From Prorocentrum cordatum (Eukaryota > Sar > Dinophyceae > Prorocentrales > Prorocentraceae): a stretch of DNA of 64,000 bases. The notes under the pieces were generated by a model. The model was not told the origin of the DNA. It did no database searches and saw only the letters and a list, made by a program, of their open reading frames with translations. Shown here piece by piece: positions 21,432-33,298 of the stretch. The DNA lies in assembly GCA_963575745.1 (NCBI GenBank), contig CAUYUJ010016489.1, positions 155,056-219,055 of the forward strand, read 5' to 3'. The translations under genes were made by a program, and so were the position numbers. Numbering within the stretch: the first letter of the stretch is position 1; every line of letters starts with the position of its first letter.

Positions 21432-21660
21432 ATGTCCCGCTCCTCGAAAGCTACCCCCCCCTCTACCTGCGCGCCCCAGAAGCTCCCCCCCCCTCTCCCT
21501 TTCCAAAGGGGGGGTCTTAGCTACCCCCCCTCATCTCAACCTCCCCTGCCGGACCCCCCCCCAACCCAACCTTTTGTGCTACACCCCCCCGCCCCACCTT
21601 CTGTGCTAAGGAGGGGGGCTTGGAAGCCCCACCCCTTTGGCTAAAGGAGAGGGTGTCGAA

Positions 21661-23346
21661 GACCAAAATGGCGCCGAAAATCAAAAGAGGCGCCGAAAAA
21701 CCAAAGGGGCGCCGAAAACCAAAGCGGTGCGAACATAAGAGGAGAGCCGAAAACAAAAGAAGCGCCGAGAACCTAAAGAGCGCCGAAAACCGAAGGTGCG
21801 CGCAAATTCAAAAAGGGCGCCCGAAACCAAAGGAGCGCCGAAAACCAAAGAAGCGCCGATAAGCACAGGGGCGCCGAAAATCAAAAGGGCACCAACCGTC
21901 CAAAAGGACGCCGAAAATCAAAAGAGCGCCAAAAAGCAAAGGGGCGCCGCAACCCAAAAGGCGCCGAAAACAACAAGAAGGCCCAAAGCCAAAGAGGCGC
22001 CGAACCCACCCCCTTAAAAAAAGGCTCCGAAAACCAGCGGGGCGCCGAAAACCATAGGGGCGCCGAAAACCAAAAGGGCGCAGACAATCAACGAATGGCC
22101 AACCACCAAGAGGGCATCGAACACCAAACGGTGCCGAAAACCAAAAAGAGCACCGAAAACCAAGAAGGGGTCCGAAAACCAAAACGGCGCCGAAAACCAC
22201 AAAGAGCGCCGAAACCCAAAGGGGTGCCGAAAACCACAAGGGCGCCGAGAACTGAATGAGCGTCGAAAACCGAGAGGGCACCGAAACCAAAGGGGCGCCG
22301 AAAACCACGGGAGCGTAGAAAACAAAGAGGACGACCAACAAAAAAAAAGCGCCGAACACAAAAAGGGACACAACAAACCGAAGGTGCGCCGCAAGCCAAA
22401 AACGGCGCCGAAAAGCAGAAGGACACCGAAATCCAAAGAGGCGAGCGCCGATAACCGAAAGGGCGTCGAAACCAACGTGCGCCGAAAGCCGAAGGTGCGC
22501 CGAAAGCCGACGGGCGCAAACAACCAAGAGGCGCCTAACAACCATATAGCGCCGAAAAACGAAAGAACGCCGAACACGAAAGGGGTGCCGAACACAGAAA
22601 AACAAAAAAAAAAAAAAAAAAAAAAAAAACGCCAGCAAAGAGGGCGCCGCAAACCAGAGGGGCGCCAGAACCCAGCAGGGCGCCGAAAACAACAGAAGCT
22701 CCGAAGATGGACAGAGCGCCGAAAACAAAAACGGCGCCGAAAACCAGAAGGGCGCCCGAAACTGCAACCGAAAGCCAAAGGCTCGCAGGAAACCAAGAAG
22801 GCGACGAAGACCAAAGGAGCGATGAAGAACCAAAAAGGCGCCGAATGACCAAACGAGCGCCGATACCCACAAGGGCGTCGAAAACAAGAGAGCGCCGAAA
22901 AGCAAAGGCGCGCCGAAAGCCGAAGGGCGCCGAAAACGAAAGTGGCGCCGAAAACCGTAGAACGCCGAAAAACAAAAGAACGCCGAAAACTAAAGGGGCG
23001 CCGAAAACCAAAAGGGCGCCGAAAACGAAGAGGGCGCCGAAAACCAAAAGGGCGCCAGAACCCAGCAAAGCGCCGAAAACCAACGTTGCGCCGAGAACCG
23101 AAGGTTGCGCAGAAAACTAAAAGGGCGCCGAAAACCAACGGAGCGCCGAACACCAAAAGGAGCGCCGAAAAACAAAGGGGCGCCGAAAACCAAAGGGGCG
23201 CCGAAAACCAAAGGGGCGCCGAAAACCAAAGGGGTGCCAAAGACCGAAGGGACGCCGCAAACCAAAGACGCTCCGAAAGCCATAGAGCCTCCGAAAATCA
23301 CAAGTACGCCGAAAACCAACGGGGCACCGAAAACCAAACAAGAAAA
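21661..23346. repeat. 18-bp minisatellite array
   Basis: About 1.7 kb of degenerate units of the form GGGGCGCCGAAAACCAAA, with uniform copies at about 23165-23235 and variants elsewhere. The 18-bp period is a multiple of three, so Phe-Gly-Ala-Pro and Lys-Arg-Ala-Pro frames stay open for hundreds of codons on each strand. Varying unit lengths and stops argue against a selected protein. A pure A run of about 27 interrupts it near 22602-22628. Confidence 0.9.
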
Positions 23347-23720
23347 GTAGCTTCAAAACCCCACCTTCAGCCAGGGCCCTCCAGCTGGAAAAGCCAACAG
23401 AAGGAGGGGAGGGGGGAGGTAGCTTCGGAAACGCCCCCGCTTTGGAAAGGGGAGCCCGCACTTACCCCAGGCCCCGAGAAGAGGGGAGGGGGGAAGGGAA
23501 GGAGCTTCAAGCTGGGCCCCCCCTAGCTCCGAAATGCCCAAAGAAGGGAGGGGGGGTGCTTCAGGCTGGCGCCCCCCTTGTACCCTTTTACTCAAACTGT
23601 GCCACGAGCGCGCTTGTTCAGGCATCTGACGTCTTGTGCGTTTTTCCATGCTGGGTACCCGGAAGTCCCCAGCCTTCCCCCAAGGCTAACTCTCCCTAAC
23701 TCGTGTTTAGCGGTCCCGCC
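23347..23720. other. unassigned sequence
   Basis: AGCTTC and GGAGGGG motifs recur but no unit could be defined. Confidence 0.4.
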
Positions 23721-23722
23721 AC

Positions 23723-24035
23723 CTGGCGAGGGTCCTGGAGGAGGAGGAGGAGGAGGAGGAGGAGGGAGAGGGCAGGAGGAGGAGGAGGAGGAGGAGGAGG
23801 CGGAGGCGGAGGCGGAGGCGGAGGAGGAGGAGGAGAGGAGGAGGAGGAGGAGGAGGCGGAGGGCCGAGGATGCGAAGGAGGAAGGCCGAGGAGGCGAAGG
23901 AGGAAGGAAAGGGGAGCAGGAGGAGGAGGAGGAGGAGGAGGAGGAGGAGGAGGAGGAGCAGCAGCAGGGAGAGGGAAAAGGAGGTGGAGGAAAAGGAGGA
24001 GGAGGAGGTGGAGGAGGCAAGAGAATGAGGAGGCA
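23723..24035. repeat. interrupted AGG repeat
   Basis: About 310 bp of GGA units with GGC and GCA variants, including (GGAGGC)n near 23800-23820. Confidence 0.92.
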
Positions 24036-24426
24036 ATGGTTGAGGCAGAAGGAGGAGCAGGCAAGAGGAGAAGGAGGACGCAGGAGTAGGTGGGAGAAGG
24101 AAGGGGGCAGGAGGAGATCCCCAGGCAATTTAACCCTATTCTCACGCGGGTTCCTACCGTCGGAGTAATTGTGGAAATGTGACGATGATAACTTCTTGGG
24201 GCCCTCACGGGCGGCCTCATGGAGCCCGCTTTGGGCGTCTTGGGATGCTCTTGGCTCTTCTTGGCGCGTCATGGAGCGCTTGCTGGGCGTCTGGAGCGGT
24301 CTCGAGCCTGTCCTGGCGGCCTCCGGAAACGTCCGAGAATCTCCAGGTCCCCGTCCAGGAGCCCTTCGGCAGGCCGGAGCTCCCACGCCACGCCGTGGCC
24401 GTGGTTTGCCCGCCGTGTTCCAGCAT

Positions 24427-24622
24427 CTCAATCAGTATCTGCATCTGCATCTGTATCTGATCATGCATGTAAGTTTGTGTATGTGGCATCTGGACTGCAC
24501 CTGCATCTGATTATGCATCATTACCTGCATCAGTATCTGCATCTGTATCTGGATCGCATCTGAATCAGTAGATGTATGTGCAGCTGTACAGGCATCTGCA
24601 TCTGATTGTGTACGTATGTCTG
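24427..24622. repeat. degenerate ATCTGC/ATCTGT hexamer repeat
   Basis: Alternating CATCTG, TATCTG and GATCATGCATG units over about 195 bp. Confidence 0.75.
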
Positions 24623-24635
24623 ATTTGCACCTGGG

Positions 24636-25862
24636 CGCCTCCTGGAGGCGGCGCCCTGTGTTGGGGCTCTCCCGGGGGCGCCTCGGGACTTCTTGGGCGG
24701 TCTGGGAGCCTTCTGGGGCTCTCTTGGAGTGTGGGGAAGCCGATTCGGCGAGAACCCGAAACAAAAAAATCAATGCATGGGGCGGATCCATGAATCTTGG
24801 CTCCGAGGGTGGTCTGAGGAGCGCTCGTGAAGATCTACCGGGGCATCCTGGAGGCCACGGGGACTGGCAGTCTTGGGAACCTGTGGGGCCGCCTTGGCGG
24901 CCTCTGGGGCTCCCAAAGGAGAGAGAGAGAGAGAGAGAGAAAAAAAAGAGAGAGAGAGAGAGAGAAAGGAGAGAGAGAGAAAATAGAGAGGTAGACAGAC
25001 AGAGCGACAGCAACACAGAGACAGCGAGAGAGAGAGAGAGAGAGAGCTCTTGGGGTGTGTTGGGGTGCTCTGGGGCCTCTTAGGCAGCGTTGGGGGGCGA
25101 CCCTGGGCGCCTCTTGGGCCGCCTTGGAGCGTCGGAGCGCCGAAAAGGCGATAACGCCCAGGTCCTTCCAAACTTTACACAGAATCAAGGAACTGTGCTT
25201 CTCGTGGGGGACTCTTGGGGATCTCGTGGGGCTTCTCTTGGAGGCCTCTTGGGGCCTCTTGGCAGCTTCTCGGGGGCCTCTTGGATCTTCCCTGGGAGGC
25301 CTTCGGGGCCTGAGGGCTCGGAATGTCCACTTGGGGCTCCCGTCCGGACCCCCTCGTGGGGCCGCTGTGGCGGCCTCTAGGGCAGTTTTGGATGCCTCTT
25401 GGGCCGTCGTGGAACCCTCTCGGGGGAGTCTCGGACCCCTCTTGGGGGGGCTGCTGGGCACTTTTGGGGCGTTCTTGGGCCGCCTTGGAGCGCCGACAAG
25501 CCGAAAAGGCGAGAACGCCACAATCGTTCACCAAACATTGACATATCAATGAATGTTGCGTCTGTTTGGGCACGCTTGCGAGGCCTCGTGGGGGCCTCTT
25601 GGGGAGTCTTGGTGCTCTTTTGGGCGGTCTGGGGGGATCACTCAAAATCGTGAGGAAGATCCAGGAATTGTGGCTCTTCAGGTGCCTGGGGAGTGTTCGC
25701 GGATGTCGATTGGGGCGTCCTGGAGGCCCCGAGGCCCGACGCCTTGGGAGCCTCTGGGGCTGCCTTGGAAGCGCCTGGGGCCCCCGCGGGGGACCCTTGG
25801 GGTAGGCCTCTGGGACCGCCTTGGGGGCGTCTGGGAAGAAGGCTTCTTAGGACTCATAAGCG
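24636..25862. repeat. G-rich low-complexity units of about 360-390 bp (family J)
   Basis: Monotonous GCCTCTTGGGG-type sequence. It is punctuated by three similar A-rich blocks (GCCGAAAAGGCGA-AACGCC or close variants) at about 24740, 25138 and 25500, spaced roughly 360-390 bp. A weaker block lies near 25860. The same texture in opposite orientation occurs at 27641-28410 and 41690-42275. No coding identified. Confidence 0.55.
24919..25046. repeat. AG dinucleotide microsatellite
   Basis: (GA)n with A-run and ACAGACAG interruptions, lying inside the family J region. Confidence 0.9.
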
Positions 25863-26475
25863 GAAAAGGCCTATCAGAAGCCCCCTCTGCCTTCTCGAAA
25901 GCCATCCCGCCCTGACCGCTCACTCACGCCACCCCCATTGCGCGCACCGCCCACTGCTCCTCCCCTCGAAGAGTGCCGCGAACCCAAGGGGGTGGGGGTG
26001 AACCTGAGGCGGCCTCCTGCTAGAGGACGAGGGGGGATGAGCGAGCGAGGCTGTGGAAGCGGAAGCGGGGAGGGGGAGAACGGAGAGGACGCGGCAGAGG
26101 CCTCGGGCGAGGGCTCGGCTGGATCCGGCTGAGCCGCCACGGTGTGGCACGACCAGGATCAGTCGCTGCCGCCCCCACGATGCTCACACTGCCTGCTGCT
26201 GCCGCGCGCGCCCTTGCCCCAATGGAGGAGGGATGACGCCGACCGCGAGGACGGCCGGCGCCGACGCCAACGGGGCAGCGCCCTCCCCCCCCTCTGCCCG
26301 GGGGCGGCCGCGCGGGGCGGCCCGACACGAGTCTCACGGCGCCCCGGCGGGGCCGCCGCGCGCGAGCGCCCCGGCGAGGCCGCCGCGCGCGTACGCGTCG
26401 GCGGCCGCCGCCCGCTCAGCGGCGCCCTGCCGCGCCCGCCCGCCCGCTGCGCGCCTCTCCTTCTCAATGTGCCCT

Positions 26476-26690
26476 GCTCCTCCTCCTGCTGCTCCTCCTC
26501 CTCCTCCTCCTGCCCTCTCCCTCCTCCTCCTCCTCCTCCTCCTCCTCCTCCTCCTCCTCTCCCTCCTCCTCCTCCTGCCTCCTCCTCCGCCTCCCCCCCC
26601 CCCCCTCCTCCTCCCCCTTCTCCTCCTCCTCCTGCCCTCTCCCTCCTCCTCCTCCTCCTCCTCCTCCTCCTCGTCCTCGAGCTCTTCCTC
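26476..26690. repeat. CCT microsatellite
   Basis: Interrupted (CCT)n with an 11-C run near 26600. Confidence 0.93.
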
Positions 26691-26834
26691 CGGCGTCCTT
26701 TTTCCTTATAGATAACTCCCCCTCTGTCGCACACCGAGGCCTGTCGAAAGGGCGGGCCGGGCGTTTCGCCTGAGACATCATCACAATGTGAGACCTTGAA
26801 ATTGAAAATTTACAGCGGCTTCACAGATGGTTGT

Positions 26835-27360
26835 GTGGGTGGTTTTCAAAATGTGGCTCTCGCCTCAGCGCCGGGCAGACTCGTTTGACCAAATTGCACG
26901 AATTCCAGGATATGAAGGCATGTCGTTTTCAACATGTGGCTCTCGCCTGAGCGGCGCGCGCATTCGTTTGGATTTAAACCGCGTGGTGTTCAAAATGTGG
27001 CTATCGCACTAACGCCGCGCAGATTCGTTGTGTAGAGTTGTAGTAAGGAGTTCACGGATTGAGGGCGGATCGTTTTCAAAATGTGGTTCTCGCCTCAGCG
27101 CCGCGTACATTCATTTTCGAAAAACCAAGAGCTTCGCGGATTGAGGGCGGCTCGTTTTCAAAATGTGGGTAACGCCCAAGCGCCGCGCACACTCATTCTA
27201 AACATCTCCTAGGGCTTCACGCATTCAGGGCGGGTCGTTTTCAACACGTGGCTGTCGCCTTAGCGCCGCGCACAGTCGTTCGACGAAGTTGTAAGAGCTT
27301 CACGGATTGAGGGCGGCGTAGTTTCAAAACGTGGCTGTCGCGCAAAAGCGTACTCATTCA
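26835..27360 (+). repeat. tandem repeat, unit about 83 bp, seven copies
   Basis: The anchor GTTTTCAAAATGTGGCTCTC (with variants) recurs near 26842, 26927, 26987, 27071, 27153, 27236 and 27319. Most spacings are 82-85 bp and one copy is short. Each unit continues with CGCCTCAGCGCCGCGCACA and, in later copies, TTCACGGATTGAGGGCGG. Confidence 0.85.
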
Positions 27361-27640
27361 AATTAGTGCCGAGCAAATTCGTTATAACATGTTTGCAAGA
27401 GTTCCGCTGGGTCTCCTGGTTAACGTCTGGGACATTGCGTTTCAGAGCGATTCAGTTACTGCCGGAGCGCAACAGTTACGTTGACTCTCGAACTTGAAGT
27501 CAAAGGAATGGTGTTGTGCCACGATTCAGGATCTCCGAAACGTAACAGTCAGGTTATCTTGTGGCGTTGCAGCTGTGAAAATGGTTTTGCGGCACCCTTC
27601 AAGATGTTCACGCGGTTGCCCCCCAACGGGCCAATTGCCT

Positions 27641-28410
27641 CAGCGGGAGTGACCCCTTGTATGGGGTATCTGAAGAGGAATCCGCCGACCCCTTGGGGTC
27701 ACGGCGTGCGAGATGCTTCCCACTCCCCAAATCCCTCCCCGGGAGCGGTTTGGAGGGGGGGTGTGGGGCGGGGGGCAAAGGTGTCATCAGACCCCGGGAG
27801 GCCGGCCCCAGAGGGCTCCAAGCAGCCCCCACGACGGCCCAAGAGGCCCCCGAAGCGCCCAAAGGCCGGCCCAGGATGGCACCAAGACGGCCCCAGAACC
27901 CCCCCAAACGGCCCAGGAAGCCTCCCTCCAAGAGCATTTCCAAGAGGGGCCACAGAAGCCAAAATCGTCGAATTCCGATGGGGAAACGTACATGTTGATC
28001 ATACACGGCTTTTCGGCCTTCAGGTCGTTGAAAACGGCCCCAGAGTCCCCCAAGACCGCCCCAAAACGGCCCAAGAGGCTCCCAAGAGGCGCCCGAAACA
28101 GCCCAAAAGGGCGCCAAGACGGCCCAAGCTCCCAAGCCGGCCAAAGAGTGCCCCGAGACGGCCCACAGAGGGGCCAAAGACGGGAAGCCGGAACCAACAA
28201 TCCGAGCCTTCCGCCCCAAAACGGCCCCACGGGGGCCCAAGAGGCGCCCAACAGGGAGCACGAGACCCCCACGAAGCCCCCCAAGAGGCCCCAAGAGGCC
28301 CACAAGAGGCCCACCAAGAGGCCCCCAAGAAGCTCAACAAAAATCCCAAAGTACCACTTGAGGCACCAAGGATCTCAGGCCGCCAACCAAAGCAAGGTGG
28401 CGGGATGGGC
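27641..28410. repeat. family J low-complexity region, opposite orientation
   Basis: C-rich counterpart of 24636-25862 (GGCCCAAGAGGCCCC texture), with the A-rich block inverted near 28003-28035. Frames such as a 338-codon plus-strand one are products of composition. Confidence 0.5.
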
Positions 28411-28493
28411 CGAAGGCCACAACCAAGGCACGGTGTGTGTGTGTGTGTGCGAACAGCCGCAGGCATCTACCTCGATCAAAACGAAGAAGAAGC

Positions 28494-28690
28494 ATAATAA
28501 CAAGACAATTAATAATAATACTAATAATGCTACTAATAATAACAATAAATGATAATAGTAGTAATAATAATAGTAATAATAGTAATAATAATAATGATGA
28601 TAATAAGAATAATGATCATAAATAATGAAAAGAAGAGGAGAAAGACGAGGAGGAGGAAGAGGATGAGGAGGAAAACAAAGAAAGAAGATT
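28494..28690. repeat. AAT/ATA microsatellite followed by purine tract
   Basis: (AAT)n-type DNA from about 28497 to 28628, then AGAGGAGGAAGA purine sequence to 28690. A (GT)n of about 16 bp lies just upstream near 28434-28449. Confidence 0.85.
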
Positions 28691-29206
28691 TCGTCGTCGC
28701 CAGCGATGTCTCACAGATTTTCGCGGCCTTTCGGCCACCCGAAGCATCTCCTCGAATTAAGCCTTCAAGAACACTTCTCGATGCCGGGGACCACCGCCGA
28801 AAGTCCGGGATGAAGACGCCCTCCCTGGCTGGTGCCACCCCTTCGCAAAGGAAGGAACACGGGGAGGATCGTCGACACAGCTGGGTCCAATCTCGAACTT
28901 CTAGCCGGACGCAACCCCAGCTGGGTCTCAACGATCCCCGAGCCTATCCAGGTGGAAAAAACGAGGCCTGGGACAGGCCCCGTGAAGGCCCCAAGGAACT
29001 CACATAAAACCACGAAAAACTTCAAAACAATCTCTGGCAATGCCCCCCCTTGAACCCCACACGCTACGTAGGACAGGCCGACACCCCAAGATTGCCCAGC
29101 GATCGCGCGCGTTCCGCGAATTCTGTCTTTAACTCTTGCTACCACCCCAAGAGGTCGGCGGTGCGGCGTACTGTTGAAGCGGTTAATATTACAGTAATAA
29201 TTCCCT
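28691..29206. other. unassigned sequence
   Basis: Balanced composition, no recognised gene or repeat; left flank of the large satellite. Confidence 0.5.
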
Positions 29207-29231
29207 GAACAATTTTTCCGGTAATGTAATG
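29207..29231 (+). repeat. left copy of direct repeat bracketing the satellite
   Basis: GAACAATTTTTCCGGTAATG then TAATG. The same sequence with minor changes (GAAACGATTTTTCCGGTAAT then GTAATG) is at 40752-40777, just past the other end of the array and in the same orientation. Confidence 0.75.
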
Positions 29232-29269
29232 GGCGTGCGTGACTTTCTGGTTGGATTTGTTTGTTCAGG

Positions 29270-32200
29270 AAGGTGGGTGGATTCTCAAAGGGAATTAACA
29301 GGAGTTGGGGAGGATTTGGGAATTGGGGGGGGTTACAAAGGAAAGAGCAGGAGTTGGGAAGTTGGGACCCGGGGATGATTCTACAAAGGAAAGAGCAGGA
29401 GTTGGGGGGGATTCTGGAATTGGGGAGGATTCTACAAAAAGAAAAAAAGAGGAGTTGGGGAGGATTTGGGAATTGGGGAGGATTCTACAAAGGAAAAGGA
29501 GGAGTTGGGGAGGATTTGGGAATGGGGGGGGTTCTACAAAGGAAAAAGGAGGAGTTGGGGAGGATTTGGGAAGTGGGGAGGATTCTACAAAGGAAAAAGG
29601 AAGGGTTGGGGAGGATTTGGGAATTGGGGAGGATTCTACAAAGGAAAAAGGATGAGTTGGGGGGGATTTTGGAATTGGAAATGATTCTACAAAGGAAAAA
29701 AGTAAAGTTGGGGAGGAATTTGGAATTGGGGAGGATTCTACAAAGCAAAAAAAAGGAGTTGTGGAGGATTTGGGAATTGGGGGGAGGGGGGGCTTCTACA
29801 AAAGAAAAAGGAGGAGTTGGAGAGGATTTTGGAATTGGGGAGGATTCTACAAAGGAAAAAGGAGGAGTTGGGGAGGATTTTGGAATTGGGGAGGATTCTA
29901 CACAGGAAAAAAAAGAGCTGGGGAGGATTGAGGAATTGGGGATGATTCTACAAAAGGAAAAAGGAGGAGTTGGGGAGGATTTGGGAATTGGTGTGGATTC
30001 TACAAAGGAAAAAGGAGGAGTTGGGGAGGATGTCTGGCATTGGGGAGGATTCTACAAAGGAAACAGGATTAGTTGGGGAGGATTTGGGAATTGTGAAGGA
30101 TTCCACAAAGGAAAAAGGATGAGTTGGGGAGGATTTGGGACTTGGGGAGGATTCTACAAAGGAAAAAAGATGGAGTTGGGGAGGATTTGGGAATTGGGGC
30201 GGATTCTACAACGGAAAAGAGAGGAGTTTGGGGAGGATTTCGGAATTGGTGAGGATTCTGCACAGGAAAAAGGATGAGTTGGGGAGGATTTGGGAATTGG
30301 GGAGGATTCTACAAAGGAAAAAGGAGGAGTTGGGGAGGATTTGGGAATTGGGGAGGATTCTACAAAAGAGAAAGGAGAAGTTGGGGATGCTTTGGGAATT
30401 GGGGAGGATTCTACACAGGAAAAAGGATGAGTTGGGGAGGATTTGGGAAGTGGGGAGGATTCTACAAAGGAGAAAGGGGAGTTGGGGAGGATTTGGGAAT
30501 TGGGGAGCGTTCTACAAAGGAACAAGGAGGAGTTGGGGAAGATTTGGGAATTGGGACGGATTCTACAAATGAAAAAGGATGAGTTGGGGCGGATTTGGGA
30601 ATGGGGTGGGTTCTACAAAGGAAAAAAGAGGAGTCGGGGAGGATTTGGGAACTGAGGAGGATTCTACAAAAGAGAAAGAAGGAGTTGGGGAGGATTTTGG
30701 AATTGGGGAGGATTCTACAAAGGAAAAAGGATGAGTTGAGGGGATTCTTTGGGAATTGGGGAGGATTCTACAAAGGAAAAAGGATGAGTTGGGGAGGATT
30801 TGGGGATTGGGGAGGATTCTACAAAGGAAAAAGGAACAGTTGGTGAGGATTTTGGAATTGGGTTGGAATCTTCAAAGGAAAAAAAAAAGAGTTGAAGATG
30901 ATTTGGGAATTGGGGCGGATTCTATAAAGGAAAAAGGAAGAGCTGAGGAGGATTTGGGAATTGGGGAGGGTTCTACAAAGGAAAAAAGAGGATTTGGGGA
31001 GGATTTGGGAATTGGGGAGGGTTCTACCGAGGAAGAAGGAGGAGTTGGGGAGGATTCGGGAATTTGGGAGGATTCTACAAAAGGAAAGAGGAGGAACTGG
31101 TGAGGATCTGGGTATTTGGGGGAGGATTCTACAAAGGAAAAAAAACAATTGTGGAGGATTTTGGAATTGGGGAGGATTCTACAAAGAAAAAAACTGAGTT
31201 GGGGAGGATTTGGGAACTGAGGAGGATTCTACAAAGGAAAAAGACCGAGTTGGGGAGGATTTGGGATTTGGGGAGGATTCTACAAAGGAAAAAGGAAGAG
31301 TTAAGGAAGGATTTGGAAATTGGTGATGATTCTACAATGGAAAAAAATGGTGAGATGGGGGGGATTTGGGAATTGGGGAGGATTCTACAAATGGGAGAAG
31401 GATGAGGTGGGGAGGATTTGGGGATTGTGGAGGATTCAACAAACGAAAAAGGATGAGTTGGGGAGGATTTGGGAAGCGGGGAGGATTCTAAAAAATGGAA
31501 AAAGGATGAGTTAGGTAGGGTTTGGGAATTGGGGAGGATTCTACACAGGAAAACGACGGAGTTGGGGTGGATTTGGGAATTGGGGAGGATTCCACAAAGG
31601 AAAAAAGGTGTGTTGGGGAGGATTTGGGAATTGGTGAGGATTCGACAAAAGGAAAATGAATAGTTGGGGGGAATTTGGGAATTGGGGAGGATTCTACACA
31701 TGAAAAAAGAAGAGTTGAGGATGATTTGGGAATTGAGACGGATTCTACAAAGGAAAGCGGAGGAGCTGGGGGGGGATTTGGGACTTGGGGAGGATTCTAC
31801 AAAGGAAAAAGGAGGAGTTGGGGAGGATTTGGGAATTGGGGAGGATTCTACAAAAGAAAAAAGGAGGAGTTGGGAAGGATTTGGGAATTGGGTAGGATTC
31901 TACAAAAGGAAAAAAGGAAGAGTTGGTGAGGATCTGAGTATTTGGGTGAGATTCTACAACGGAAAAAAAAAAACGAGTTGGGGAGGATTTGGGAATTGGG
32001 GAGGATCCTACAAATGAAAAAAAAGGGAGTTGGGGAGGATTTGGGAATTGAGGAAGATTCTACAAAGGAAAAAGGAGGAGGTGGGGATGATCTGAGAATT
32101 GGGGATTATTCTACCAAGGAAAAATAGGAGTTGGGGGAGATTTGGGAATTGGGGAGGATTCTACAAAGGAAAAAGGAGGAGTTGGGGAGGATTCGGGAAT

Positions 32201-33298
32201 TGGGGAGGATTCTACAAAGGAATAAAGGAATAGTTGGGGAGGATTTTGGAACTGAGGAGGATTCTACAAAGGAGAAAGGAGGAGTTGGGGAGGATTCGGG
32301 AATCGGGAAGGATTCCACAACGGAAAAGGGGTGTGTTGGGGAGGATTTGGGAATTTGGGCGGATTCTACAAAGGAAAAACCAAGAGTTGGGGAGGATTTT
32401 GAAATTGGTGAGGATTCTACAGAGGAGCAAGGAGGAGTTGGGGAGGATTTGGGAATTGTGGAGGGTTCTACAAAAAAGGGAAAAAGGACGAGTTGGGGAG
32501 GATTTGGGAATCGGTGAGGATTCTACAACGGAAAAAAATGTTGTGGGGAGGATTTGGGAATTGGTGAGGATTCTACAACGGAAAAAAGATGAGTTGGGGA
32601 GGATTTGGGAATTGTGGAGGATTCTACAAAAGGGAAAAAAAGAAGAGTTGGGGAGGATTCTGGACATTGGGGATGATTCTACAAACGAAAAAGGATGAGT
32701 TGGGGAGGATTTTGGAATTCGGGAGGATTCTACAAAGGAAAAACAATCGGAGTTGGGCAGGACTTGGGAATTGAGGAGGGTTCCACAAGAAAAAAAGGAG
32801 GAGTTGGGGAGGATTTGGGAATTGGGGGAGGATTCTACAAAGGAAAACGGAGGAGTTGGGGAGGATTTGGGAATTGGGGAAGATTTTACAAAGGAAAAAA
32901 TGTGTTGGAGCGGATTTGGGAATTGGGGAGGATTCTACAAAGGAAAAAAGGAGGAGTTGGGGAGGATTTGGGAATTTGGGGGGGATTCTACAAAGGAAAA
33001 ATGAAGAGGGATGATTTGGGAATTGCGGGTGATTCTACAAAAGGAAAATGAGGGAGTTGAGGAAGAGTTGGGGAGGATTTGGGCCTTGGGGAGGAATCTA
33101 CAAAGGAAAAAAGAGGATTTGTGGAGGATTTGGGCATTGGTGAGGATTCTACAAAAGAGAAAGGAGGAGTTGGGGATGATTTGGGAATTGGCGATCCTAC
33201 AAATGAAAAAGACGGAGTTGGGGAGGATTTGGGAATTGAGGAGGGTTCTACAAAGGAGAAAGGGGAGTTGGGGAGGATTTGGGAATTGGTGAGGGTTC
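29270..33298 (+). repeat. 51-bp satellite array, G-rich strand on plus
   Basis: About 79 tandem units. The unit reads GTTGGGGAGGATTTGGGAAT, TGGGGAGGATTCTACAAAGG, AAAAAGGAGGA. Because 51 is 17 codons, all three plus frames can stay open (for example GVGEDLGIGEDSTKEKG, ELGRIWELGRILQRKKE). Stops, indels and equal openness of the frames argue against a real protein. The G-rich strand has three runs of at least three G per unit. Confidence 0.95.

Noticed and set aside
21661-21680. Spliced-leader relict (CCAAAATGGC)
   Set aside because: The match is limited to 10 bases and is explained by the first unit of the 18-bp minisatellite.
21808-22905. 365-codon minus-strand frame rich in Phe-Gly-Ala-Pro
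   Set aside because: It is a translation of the 18-bp minisatellite; other frames are similarly open.
28448-28625. Asn-rich small protein
   Set aside because: It is the AAT/ATA microsatellite read in one frame.
29261-30277. Long open frames of 17-residue repeats (up to 445 codons) in the 51-bp arrays
   Set aside because: The 51-bp period keeps frames open automatically; up to three frames per strand are open, with indels and stops and no start context. Treated as satellite, not protein.
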